From assembly GCF_002019855.1 (NCBI RefSeq), contig NZ_CM007717.1, positions 3,807,636 through 3,871,635 on the forward strand: DNA of 64,000 nt, read 5' to 3'. The notes beneath the pieces were generated by a model that was not told where the DNA came from, did no database searches, and saw only the letters and a program-made list of their open reading frames with translations. The translations under genes and the position numbers were made by a program. Positions 33,883 to 41,940 of the stretch are shown piece by piece. Position 1 is the stretch's first letter. The number at the start of each line of letters is the position of its first letter. Source of the DNA: Streptomyces antibioticus. Lineage in GTDB: Bacteria > Actinomycetota > Actinomycetes > Streptomycetales > Streptomycetaceae.

Positions 33883-35036
33883 ATTCCGCGCGGGTACCGG
33901 GCCAGCCAGCCCGGGGAGGCGCCCGTGGGGTCGTGGAGGGCCGGGCCCTGGGTCATCTCCATGGCGAAGTCGTCGGCGAGTTCGAGGATCGTGGGACGGC
34001 CCTCCAGTTCGGCCAGCCAGGCCGGCGGGAGGGCCGTCTCGCCGTGCAGGGCGCCGAGCAGACCGCCGGTGAGGGCGGCGGTCGGGGCGGAGGGGCCGTC
34101 CTGGTTCACCGCGAGGCGCAGCCCGTGCCGGACGTCCTCGGCGACGAGCGCGCAGTACACGGCACTGGCCAGGACCCCCGGCGCCGCCCCGTCCCCCACC
34201 AGTTCCGCGACCCGCTCCGGACCGGGCAGCCCCTGCCGTACGGCGCCGAGGGCGTGCTGGAGAGCCGCCGAGACGGGGTCGTGGTCCGGGCGGGCCGCCA
34301 GCAGGGCGAGGGCCCGCTGCACGGCGCCGTCCAGACTGTCGCCCCGGGCCAGCGCGTGCACGGTGACGGCGTACGCGCCCGCCGTGAGGTACGCCGCCGG
34401 GTGGCCGTGGGTCTGGGCCGCGCACTCCACGGCGAGCTGGGCGACGAGCTGCGGCTCCCAGCCGACGAGCAGCCCGAAGGGCGCGGAACGGACGGTGGGC
34501 TCGGGCCCGTCGGCGTCGGGGTTCTTGGGCGCGTCCAGGGTGCCGAGGTGTTCGTCGCCGAGCCCCGTGAGCAGCGGGCGGGTCGGGTCGCGGCGGGCGT
34601 ACAGCCACTCCTCGCGGACCAGCCAGCCGTCGTCCTTGCGCAGGTCGGGGCCCCAGTCGCGCTGGGTGGCCGCCCAGCGCAGATACGCCCGGTGCAGATC
34701 GGTCGGCGGATGCCAGGCGCCGGTGTCCCGGCGGACCTGGGCCCGGATGAGACCGTCCACGCTGAACAGGGTGAGCTGGGTGAGATGGGTGACGGCGCCG
34801 CGGCGGCCGTGGGCGGGGGCGAGGTCGACGACGCCCTCCGGTCCGTGGAGCTGCCGGATCCCGTCGAGGGCGAGCCGGTCGACGGGCGCCCCGAGGGCGT
34901 CCCCGACGGCGGCGGCGAGCAGCGTGCCGCGTACCCGGCTGCGGAAGTCCTGCTGATCGGCACGGCCCCAGACGGCGCCGGTCGTCGTACTCACCAAGTC
35001 CTCCCGGGCACCGACCGCACGTACGACGACCGTCAC
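33879..35036 (-). CDS. ADP-ribosylglycohydrolase family protein
   Basis: 385 residues. The core starts at about residue 35 with VRGTLLAAAVGDALGAPVD, and continues with VTHLTQLTLFSVDGLIRAQVR. GLVGWEPQLVAQLAVECAAQTHGHPAAYLTAGAYAVTVHALARG and a late GPSAPTAALTGGLLGALHG (with G-N/T-D-type metal positions) follow. DraG-like enzymes remove ADP-ribose from proteins, using Mg2+. The TDD/THL-T metal box is partly changed here, so activity is not assured. Cytoplasmic; no partner transferase nearby. Confidence 0.8.
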   Translation of the reverse strand: MTVVVRAVGAREDLVSTTTGAVWGRADQQDFRSRVRGTLLAAAVGDALGAPVDRLALDGIRQLHGPEGVVDLAPAHGRRGAVTHLTQLTLFSVDGLIRAQVRRDTGAWHPPTDLHRAYLRWAATQRDWGPDLRKDDGWLVREEWLYARRDPTRPLLTGLGDEHLGTLDAPKNPDADGPEPTVRSAPFGLLVGWEPQLVAQLAVECAAQTHGHPAAYLTAGAYAVTVHALARGDSLDGAVQRALALLAARPDHDPVSAALQHALGAVRQGLPGPERVAELVGDGAAPGVLASAVYCALVAEDVRHGLRLAVNQDGPSAPTAALTGGLLGALHGETALPPAWLAELEGRPTILELADDFAMEMTQGPALHDPTGASPGWLARYPRGI

Positions 35037-35123
35037 TGTAATCGAATGCCGTCGGCCCGCCCTGCCCGACGGGGGCGGCGGGGTGGAGGGGTGATGAAGA
35101 CCTGGTGGGGTAGGGAGATCCGC

Positions 35124-35639
35124 ATGACCACCCCCACCTCACGAACCTCCCACGCCTCGCGGCTCGTTCCCCTCACGGCGACCGTGCTCACGGCGAGCGT
35201 CGCGCTCTACATAGCCCTGGTGGCGTTCGGGAACATCACCGACTTCGGGACCAATCAGCAGTTCGTCCGGCATGTGCTGGCGATGGACACCACGTTCAAG
35301 GACGAGGACCTGATGTGGCGGGCGGTGACGAGCACCGGGCTCCAGGACACCGCCTATGTCGCGATCATCGCCTGGGAGACCGTGGCCGCCGTGCTGCTGA
35401 CCGCCGGGACCTGGTTCTGGGCGCGCCGCGACCACGCCCGGGGGCGGGCGCTGTCGACGTACGGCCTGCTCATGCTGATGCTGCTGTTCGGCGCCGGGTT
35501 CATGGCGATCGGCGGGGAGTGGTTCGCGATGTGGCAGTCGGACACCTGGAACGGCCTGGACGCGGCGACCCGCGTCCTCGTGTTCGCCGGGATCGCGCTG
35601 CTCGTCAACCATCTGCCGGCCGAGAAGCCCTCGGCCTGA
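35124..35639 (+). CDS. DUF2165 family membrane protein
   Basis: 171 residues from ATG 35124 after TAGGGAGAT. Four helices are visible. The loop NITDFGTNQQFVRHVLAMDTTF and the late FMAIGGEWFAMWQSDTWNGL motif are those of DUF2165 proteins, small integral membrane proteins of unknown role. No operon partner. Confidence 0.8.
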   Translation: MTTPTSRTSHASRLVPLTATVLTASVALYIALVAFGNITDFGTNQQFVRHVLAMDTTFKDEDLMWRAVTSTGLQDTAYVAIIAWETVAAVLLTAGTWFWARRDHARGRALSTYGLLMLMLLFGAGFMAIGGEWFAMWQSDTWNGLDAATRVLVFAGIALLVNHLPAEKPSA

Positions 35640-35649
35640 CCGACGGGGA

Positions 35650-36240
35650 CTACTCGACGACGCGGACCTTCGTGCCCAGGTCGCCGAAGGCCCACAGCGC
35701 CGCCCCGTCCGCCGTGGGCATCCGGATGCCGCCCGTGCGGGCGCCCTCGGCGGCCGGGGGCGGCGAGGAGCCGTCGACCGCGTTGGAGAAGGCGATGTTC
35801 ACACCGGAGACGACCGAGAAGTAGATGATGTGCTCGATCTCGACCCCGTCGGAGCCGGTCGTCGCGGCCTTGCGCACGGAGATCGTGTAGGTGCCGGGCC
35901 CCGGTTCGACGGTGCCCGGCCAGACCGTGAAGGTCCGGCGGGCGGTGTCGTCGGCGTCGACCAGCCAGACCCGGTGGTCCGACAGGTCGTAGACGATCCT
36001 GCGGCCGCTCCCCGAGCCCTTCGGCACCCCGGTCCGCGCCGGGGCGGCCGAGGGCTTCGGGGACGGGGACGCCTCGGCGCCGGGGGCCGCGGACGCCGAC
36101 GCGCCCGGACGGACCGCCGCCGCCGTGGGATGCGGGCCCCGGTCGGCCTGCACGGTCAGCACGGCGACCCCGGCGAGGGCGCCGGCCGTCAGACCGGTGA
36201 CCCAGACCCACGAGGGAAGCCGTCGGGCAGCCACGGGCAC
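35650..36240 (-). CDS. Secreted L,D-transpeptidase-like (YkuD-fold) protein lacking the catalytic cysteine
   Basis: 196 residues with an N-terminal membrane/signal helix (WVWVTGLTAGALAGVAVLTV) and a Ser/Pro/Ala linker. The C-terminal domain is RIVYDLSDHRVWLVDADDTARRTFTVWPGTVEPGPGTYTI. Its ending ARTGGIRMPTADGAALWAFGDLGTKVRVV aligns by eye with the YkuD ending SHGCIRM...A...L...GTPVxV. The positions of His and Cys hold Thr and Gly, so cross-linking activity is unlikely. It may bind peptidoglycan without cutting or joining it. Upstream of fbiC but read away from it. Confidence 0.6.
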   Translation of the reverse strand: MPVAARRLPSWVWVTGLTAGALAGVAVLTVQADRGPHPTAAAVRPGASASAAPGAEASPSPKPSAAPARTGVPKGSGSGRRIVYDLSDHRVWLVDADDTARRTFTVWPGTVEPGPGTYTISVRKAATTGSDGVEIEHIIYFSVVSGVNIAFSNAVDGSSPPPAAEGARTGGIRMPTADGAALWAFGDLGTKVRVVE

Positions 36241-36290
36241 GCATCTCCTCAGCTACATGTCCTCATCCAACAGAGGTCGGATCATCGTAC

Positions 36291-38903
36291 TCACTCCAGG
36301 ACGGGCAGAAGTTCCGGGAGATGCCCGTCCGAGGCCCGGGCCGCCCGCTGCCGCTCCTCGGGGACCTCGCCGTACAGGGTCGTGCGCGGCTTCGCGGGCC
36401 GGCCGGCCGCCTCGGCGACGGCGATCAGGTCCTTGACCGACTTGTAGGAGCCGTAGGAGGAGCCGGCCATCCGGGAGATGGTCTCCTCCATCAGCGTGCC
36501 GCCCAGGTCGTTCGCGCCGGAGCGGAGCATCTCCGCCGCGCCCTCGGTGCCCAGCTTCACCCAGCTCGTCTGGATGTTGGGGATGTGCGGGTGCAGCAGG
36601 AGCCTCGCCATCGCCGTCACCGCCCGGTTGTCGCGCGCGGTCGGGCCGGGCCGGGCGATGCCCGCCAGATAGACGGGGGCGTTGGTGTGGATGAAGGGCA
36701 GGGTCACGAACTCCGTGAAACCGCCGGTCCGTTGCTGGATCCGGGACAGGGTGCGCAGATGGCCGAGCCAGTGCCGGGGCTGGTCGACATGGCCGTACAT
36801 CATGGTCGAGCTGGAGCGGATGCCCAGCTCGTGCGCGGTGGTGACGACCTCGATCCAGGTGGCCGTCGGCAGCTTGCCCTTGGTCAGCACCCAGCGGACC
36901 TCGTCGTCGAGGATCTCGGCGGCGGTGCCCGGGATCGAGTCGAGGCCCGCCTCCTTGGCGGCCGTCAGCCACTCGCGGATCGACAGACCGGTGCGGGTCG
37001 CGCCGTTCACCACCTCCATCGGCGAGAAGGCGTGGACGTGCATGCCCGGCACCCGCTCCTTGACCGCCTTCGCTATGTCGAAGTACGCCGTGCCCGGCAG
37101 GTCGGGGTGGATGCCGCCCTGCATGCACACCTCCACCGCGCCTACCTCCCACGCCTGCTGGGCGCGGTCGGCGACCTGGTCGAGGGAGAGGGTGTAGGCG
37201 TCGGCGTCGGTGCGGCGCTGGGCGAAGGCGCAGAACCGGCAGCCGGTGTAGCAGACGTTGGTGAAGTTGATGTTCCGCGTGACGATGTACGTCACGTCGT
37301 CCCCGACGGCCGCGCGGCGCACGTCGTCCGCGATCCGGGTGAGCGCGTCCAGCGCCGGGCCTTCGGCGTGCAGCAGGGCGAGGGCCTCGGCGTCGGTGAG
37401 CCGGGTCGGGTCGTCGGCGGCGGTGCGCAGGGCCTCGCGGACGTCGGTGTCGATGCGCTCCGGCGCCATGCCGGGGGCGGCCGCCTCGCGCAGGGCGCCC
37501 CAGTCGCCGTACACCTCGTCGAAGTCGTCACGGCGGTCGGAGGTACGGCCGTCGGTGTCGATGGTGCGGTGCAGATCGGTGCGGCCCGACGCGGTGAACG
37601 CCTCGTCCGGCTCCTGCCAGGGGCGGCCCTCGACCACGGCGTCCGGCACCGCGAGGCCCGTCTCCGGGTCGGCGAGCGCGCGCACGTGCGGCAGCAGCCG
37701 CGGGTCCAGCCAGGGTTCGCCGCGCAGCACGAACTCCGGGTACACGCACAGCCGTTCGCGCAGCTCGAAGCCGGCCGCGCGGGAGCGCTCGGTCAGCTCC
37801 TCGATCTGCGGCCAGGGGCGTTCGGGGTTGACGTGGTCGATGGTGAGCGGGGACACCCCGCCCCAGTCGTCGATGCCGGCGCCGAGCAGCCGCTCGTACT
37901 CGCTGTCGACGAGGTTGGGCGGCGCCTGGAGGTTGGCGGCGGGGCCCAGGATGTGCCGGGCCACGGCGACCGCGGCGACCAGTTCGTCCAGTTCGGCGTC
38001 CGGCATGCCGCGCATCGCGGTGTCCGGCTTGGCGCGGAAGTTCTGGATGATCAGCTCCTGGACGCCGTGGTAGGCGCGGGAGACCTTCCGCAGCGCGAAG
38101 AGGGACTCGGCGCGCTCCTCGTACGTCTCGCCGATCCCGAGCAGGATCCCGGAGGTGAAGGGGACGGAGGAGCGTCCGGCGTCCTCCAGCACCCGCAGCC
38201 GTACGGCGGGTTCCTTGTCCGGGGAGCCGAAGTGCGGGCCGCCGGGCTCCGACCACAGCCGGGTCGCGGTGGTCTCCAGCATCATGCCCATGCTGGGCGC
38301 GACGGGCTTGAGGCGCTGGAAGTCGGTCCAGGTCATGACGCCCGGGTTGAGGTGCGGGAGCAGTCCCGTCTCCTCCAGGATGCGGATGGAGATCGCCCGG
38401 ACGTAGGCGATGGTGTCGTCGTAGCCGTGCGCGTCGAGCCATTCGCGGGCCTCGGGCCAGCGGTCCTCGGGCTTGTCGCCGAGGGTGATGAGGGCTTCCT
38501 TGCAGCCGAGGGCGGCGCCCTTGCGGGCGATGTCCAGCACCTCGTCCGGGGACATGAACATCCCGTGGCCGGCCCGGCGCAGCTTGCCGGGGACGGTGAC
38601 GAACGTGCAGTAGTGGCACTTGTCCCGGCACAGCCGGGTGAGGGGGATGAAGACGCTCTTCGAGTAGGTGATGACACCGGGCCGGCCGGCCGCCGCGAGG
38701 CCGGCGTCACGGACCCGGGCGGCCGACGCGGCGAGGTCGTCGAGCGCCTCGCCGCGGGCCTGGAGCAGGACGGCCGCCTCACCGACGTCGAGGGCCACGC
38801 CGTCCCGGGCGCGTTTGAGGGCGCGACGCATGGAGTTCTCGGTCGGGCCGGTGGCGCCGGGGCGCTCGGTGGGGCCGGTTCCGGAGTTCGCCGAAGTCGT
38901 CAT
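36291..38903 (-). CDS. fbiC: Fused CofG/CofH, 7,8-didemethyl-8-hydroxy-5-deazariboflavin (FO) synthase
   Basis: 870 residues with two radical-SAM halves. The N-terminal CofG half has LCRDKCHYCTF (CxxxCxxC) near residue 92. The C-terminal CofH half has CYTGCRFCAFAQRRTDADAYTLSLDQV near residue 555, then VCMQGGIHPDLPG and SSSTMMYGHVDQPRHWLGHL. The two halves make FO from tyrosine and 5-amino-6-ribitylamino-uracil, the first committed step to coenzyme F420. Fusion is the actinobacterial form. A 13-bp hairpin lies in its upstream region. It is not obviously part of the polyketide cluster, though F420 reductases occur in such pathways. Confidence 0.95.
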   Translation of the reverse strand: MTTSANSGTGPTERPGATGPTENSMRRALKRARDGVALDVGEAAVLLQARGEALDDLAASAARVRDAGLAAAGRPGVITYSKSVFIPLTRLCRDKCHYCTFVTVPGKLRRAGHGMFMSPDEVLDIARKGAALGCKEALITLGDKPEDRWPEAREWLDAHGYDDTIAYVRAISIRILEETGLLPHLNPGVMTWTDFQRLKPVAPSMGMMLETTATRLWSEPGGPHFGSPDKEPAVRLRVLEDAGRSSVPFTSGILLGIGETYEERAESLFALRKVSRAYHGVQELIIQNFRAKPDTAMRGMPDAELDELVAAVAVARHILGPAANLQAPPNLVDSEYERLLGAGIDDWGGVSPLTIDHVNPERPWPQIEELTERSRAAGFELRERLCVYPEFVLRGEPWLDPRLLPHVRALADPETGLAVPDAVVEGRPWQEPDEAFTASGRTDLHRTIDTDGRTSDRRDDFDEVYGDWGALREAAAPGMAPERIDTDVREALRTAADDPTRLTDAEALALLHAEGPALDALTRIADDVRRAAVGDDVTYIVTRNINFTNVCYTGCRFCAFAQRRTDADAYTLSLDQVADRAQQAWEVGAVEVCMQGGIHPDLPGTAYFDIAKAVKERVPGMHVHAFSPMEVVNGATRTGLSIREWLTAAKEAGLDSIPGTAAEILDDEVRWVLTKGKLPTATWIEVVTTAHELGIRSSSTMMYGHVDQPRHWLGHLRTLSRIQQRTGGFTEFVTLPFIHTNAPVYLAGIARPGPTARDNRAVTAMARLLLHPHIPNIQTSWVKLGTEGAAEMLRSGANDLGGTLMEETISRMAGSSYGSYKSVKDLIAVAEAAGRPAKPRTTLYGEVPEERQRAARASDGHLPELLPVLE

Positions 38904-39231
38904 TCCTTGAGCATACGTTCGGGCTGGTCAGGCGCGGGGGTGGGACGTCGGTGCGGGACGTCGGTGCGGGACCGGGCCCGGGACGTGGGCGTGGGCGGAC
39001 ACTGCGCCACGGGGGAGGCGGAGGTCCGCCCACGCCGATGGGGGCACGCCAGGCCGTAGGCGCGGCTCCCGGGAAGCAGCCTGCCCATCGGCGCTCGAGG
39101 CGCACTGGTCGATCGGTCACCACCTGCTGAATCGTGGAACCTTCATCGTTCTCCCTTGTGTCCTCCGCGGCTCCACCGGCCTTCGAGCGGGACTCCCTAG
39201 CCTCGGCCCGACCGCACGGAAGGGGACGGAC
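38904..39231. other. fbiC upstream region with a strong hairpin
   Basis: 328 bp without a gene. GGCGTGGGCGGAC (38988-39000) and GTCCGCCCACGCC (39024-39036) form a perfect 13-bp stem 85-130 bp upstream of the fbiC start. A 14-bp unit (GTGCGGGACGTCG type) is repeated twice nearer the gene (about 38,940-38,975). The hairpin could be a leader structure if transcription starts beyond it. Confidence 0.5.
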
Positions 39232-39495
39232 ATGGGACGCCTGCTGGCATGGCTGCTGCGCGAGTTCGGGGCCGGACTGGCCTCGATGGGGCAGTACTTC
39301 GGGGCCCTGACACCCCCCGAGTGCTACGGCCGCGTCTCCTGGACCCCGACGGAGGACGCCCCGACGACGGACCGCGCACCCGACGGCCCCGACCCGGACT
39401 CGGCCCTGTCCTCCCAGGAGCGGGCCCAGTGGCGGGGACTGGTACGGCAGTTGAAGACCACCGAGCCGACAGACCGACACCATCGGCCCCACTGA
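39232..39495 (+). CDS. Small conserved-looking protein (DUF6059-like)
   Basis: 87 residues from ATG 39232 after GGAAGGGGAC. The first 30 residues are hydrophobic/amphipathic (LLAWLLREFGAGLASMGQYFGAL), the middle is Pro/Asp-rich, and the end reads LSSQERAQWRGLVRQL. This layout resembles small Streptomyces proteins filed as DUF6059, often found near secondary-metabolite regulators; that link is from memory and unverified. It sits just outside the polyketide cluster. Confidence 0.5.
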   Translation: MGRLLAWLLREFGAGLASMGQYFGALTPPECYGRVSWTPTEDAPTTDRAPDGPDPDSALSSQERAQWRGLVRQLKTTEPTDRHHRPH

Positions 39496-39980
39496 CGGTC
39501 CCCTGCGCGAACACGACCGGACCGACGGCGCTTCCCTGCCGCCGGGGCCGGCCGGGCTGGCCGGGCCGACCCAACCGCCGGGACCACCTCACCTGCCCGA
39601 AGCCAGACCCCGCCAGGCCCGCCGCCTCAGCCGTCCGCGCCGCCAGGCTTGCCAGGCCACCCGGACCACCGCTACCTGGCCCAGGCGGTCACGTCCACGC
39701 GGACCCGCAAAGTCTGGGGGCTGTCCAAGCCGCCGCAACCGCCGGGACCTTCGCAGCCACTCCGGCCGCCGGGACCGACCTGGCCGACCTGGCCGACCTG
39801 GCCGACCTGGCCGACCTGGCCGACCTGGCCGACGGGATCGTACTGGCCAAGCGACCGCCCGGCTGCCCCAGCCGCCAGGCCACCGGGGCCACCCGAAACC
39901 ACACCCGGCCGTCCAGGCCACCGGGCCCGCCTCAGCCGCCCGAACCGCCGGACCCCACCAGGCCCGCCAGGACCCCTGCC
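39496..39980. other. 485 bp minisatellite-like, GC-rich stretch downstream of the MFS gene
   Basis: Dense GGxCCx units on either strand and no plausible start sites. In the frame of the MFS gene the sequence continues past the stop with Gly-Pro-Gly-Gly codons for several residues, suggesting that the collagen-like tail once ran further. It includes six exact 9-bp repeats, listed separately. Confidence 0.6.
39777..39830. repeat. Six exact tandem copies of GACCTGGCC
   Basis: The unit GACCTGGCC is repeated without change at 39777, 39786, 39795, 39804, 39813 and 39822. It lies in the low-complexity stretch after the MFS gene. Exact copies suggest recent expansion by slippage. Confidence 0.9.
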
Positions 39981-41684
39981 TCAGCCGTCCGCGCCGCCAG
40001 CCTTGCCCGGGTCACCCGGACCCTCAAGCCCGGAAGACCCCACAGACCCGCCAGGCCCGCCAGGCCCCCCGGGGCCACCTGGACCGCCGGGACCCCCGGG
40101 GCCGCCCGGACCGCCGGGGCCGCCCGGGCCTCCGGGGCCGCCAGGCCCACCCGGCTTCTCCAGTCGCGCGTCCTTCAGCAGCAAGGCCAGCAGGAATGCC
40201 GCCAGTAGGACCGGCACGGCCGACAGGAACACCGTGGAGAGGGCGTCGCTGTATACGGCGGCGATCTCGCTCAGTGTGCGCGGGGGGACGGTGGCCGTTT
40301 TCGACGGGTCCCAGGTGCCGGTGGTGATGCTGTCGGCGGTGGTGGGTGGGAGGCGGTCGGGGGCCACCGCGGCCAGCCGGGCGTTGAGGATGGAGCCGAA
40401 GACCGTCACGCCGAAGGCCGTGCCGAGGTTGCGGGCCAGGCCGACCGTGGAGGTGCTGACGCCGATCTGGGCGCGAGGCGCCGTGGACTGGGCGACGAGC
40501 GTGGTGACCTGGGAGGAGAGGCCGACGCCCACGCCCATCACGGCGAGCAGCGCGGCCACGACGGCGGTGCCGGTGTCCTCGGTGGTCGTCGCCATCAGCG
40601 CGGCGGCCGTCGCGGCCAGGGCGGTGCTCACCACGGGGAACCACTTGTAGCGCCCGGTCTTCGCGATGATCTGTCCGGCCACGACGGTGGCGACGGCCAT
40701 GCCGATCATCGCGGGCAGGAAGAGCAGACCGGTGTCGGTCGCGCTGACTCCCTGGACGGCCTGGAACAGCAGCGGCACGAAGGTGACACAGCCGAAGAAG
40801 GCGAAGCTGACGGCGAACGCGACCACCACGCAGATGGTGAAGGTGCGGTCGCGGAACAGTCCGAGGGGGACCACGGGCTCCGGCGCGGAACGCTCGTGGC
40901 GCAGCCACACGACGGCCAGCAGGACGGCACCGGCGGCCAGGAGGAGCACCACAGGATCCCCCCAGCCCTCGCGGCCGGCCCGGTCCGTGCCGAGGACGAG
41001 GCAGGCGATGAGGCCGGCGAGCAGGACGGTGCCCAGGTGGTCGATGCGCGGCCGGGCACCGGAGCGCGGGGTGGCCGGGAGGAGGGCGCGGATGCCGACG
41101 AGGGCGAGCAGGCCGAGCGGCAGGTTGACGTAGAAGATCCAGCGCCAGCCGAGCTGGTCGGTCAGGACACCGCCGGCGAGCGGGCCCGCGAGGTTGGCGA
41201 TGACCATGACTCCGGCGAACCAGCCCTGGTACTTGGCGCGTTGCCGGGGCGGCATCAGGTCGCCGAGGACGGAGAAGGCGCTGACCTGGAGACCGCCGCC
41301 GCCGAGTCCCTGGAGCGCGCGGAAGGCGATGAGCTGCTCCATCGATCCGGCGGCGCCGCAGGCCGACGATCCGATCAGGAAGATCACGATCGCCGAGAGA
41401 TAGACCGCCCGCCGGCCGAAGAGATCGCCCAACTTCCCGTAGATCGGCATGGACACGCTAAAGGTGAGCATATAGGCCGTGGAGGTCCAGGCGTACAGAT
41501 CCAGAGCACCCAGCTCGCCTGTCAGGCTCGGCCCCGCGGTCGCGGTGATCGACTGGTCGATCATCGACATCATGCTCGTCAGCAGCAACGCGGCGAGCAG
41601 CAGCGGAAAGCGGGGTGGCAGCGAGGGTGAGGCCGGATCTCCCGCGGCCACCCCCCGAGCACGCGCCGGGCCGGCTTCGGTCAT
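39981..41684 (-). CDS. DHA2-type MFS drug exporter with collagen-like Gly-Gly-Pro tail
   Basis: 567 residues from ATG 41684 after GGAGG. There are fourteen helices. EmrB/QacA marks include LLLTSMMSMIDQSITATAGPSL, YMLTFSVSMPIYGKLGDLFGRRAVY and FQGLGGGGLQVSAFSVLGDLMPPRQRAKYQGW-like sequence. After the last helix and DARLEKP come about twelve GGP triplets and a short Gly/Ser end, an uncommon cytoplasmic tail. It lies at the left edge of the polyketide cluster, divergent from the SARP gene. Its promoter shares a motif with the MarR gene's promoter. Likely job: export of the cluster product. Confidence 0.85.
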   Translation of the reverse strand: MTEAGPARARGVAAGDPASPSLPPRFPLLLAALLLTSMMSMIDQSITATAGPSLTGELGALDLYAWTSTAYMLTFSVSMPIYGKLGDLFGRRAVYLSAIVIFLIGSSACGAAGSMEQLIAFRALQGLGGGGLQVSAFSVLGDLMPPRQRAKYQGWFAGVMVIANLAGPLAGGVLTDQLGWRWIFYVNLPLGLLALVGIRALLPATPRSGARPRIDHLGTVLLAGLIACLVLGTDRAGREGWGDPVVLLLAAGAVLLAVVWLRHERSAPEPVVPLGLFRDRTFTICVVVAFAVSFAFFGCVTFVPLLFQAVQGVSATDTGLLFLPAMIGMAVATVVAGQIIAKTGRYKWFPVVSTALAATAAALMATTTEDTGTAVVAALLAVMGVGVGLSSQVTTLVAQSTAPRAQIGVSTSTVGLARNLGTAFGVTVFGSILNARLAAVAPDRLPPTTADSITTGTWDPSKTATVPPRTLSEIAAVYSDALSTVFLSAVPVLLAAFLLALLLKDARLEKPGGPGGPGGPGGPGGPGGPGGPGGPGGPGGPGGPGGSVGSSGLEGPGDPGKAGGADG

Positions 41685-41730
41685 CGATCCTCCAGAGGCG
41701 GTCGGTACCAGATAAGCAGACTTCCGCAAG

Positions 41731-41751
41731 TGTATGACATCAGCATATAAA
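41731..41751. promoter_or_regulatory. Putative MarR operator at the MFS exporter promoter
   Basis: TGTATGACATCAGCATATAA matches 16 of 20 bases with TGTATGACGTTAGCACATGA at 46344-46363 in the MarR/DUF6069 divergent region. It lies 47 bp upstream of the exporter start in an AT-rich patch that also looks like a promoter. Confidence 0.55.
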
Positions 41752-41825
41752 TGTCCTGTGCGATTGACCACGCGCAGGTGGGAGGGCCCGCCCGGCCGTT
41801 CGCACGGGGACCGGTCCAGGACCGC

Positions 41826-41857
41826 TCAAGCGGTCGTCAAGCGGGCGGGGGTCAAGT
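41826..41857 (+). promoter_or_regulatory. SARP-type promoter of the SARP gene
   Basis: TCAAGCG at 41826-41832 and again at 41837-41843 (11-bp period), then exactly 8 bp, then TCAAGT at 41852-41857 in the -10 position. This is the layout known for SARP-activated promoters. It faces the SARP gene 83 bp downstream, suggesting autoregulation. Confidence 0.55.
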
Positions 41858-41940
41858 AGCGACACGCACCCAGGAAGTGCGGCACGCACCGACGAAAAGC
41901 TTCAGGCCGTGAGAACGATGCAAGCGAAACGGGAGGGTCA

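Noticed and set aside
39777..39830. Tandem repeats as a possible CRISPR array
   Set aside because: Nine-base units are joined without spacers and there are no cas genes; this is a minisatellite.
39649..40650. Plus-strand Pro/Gly-rich ORF resembling a collagen-like protein
   Set aside because: It is antisense to the exporter's GGP tail and helices; no start signal, and the exporter frame explains the region.
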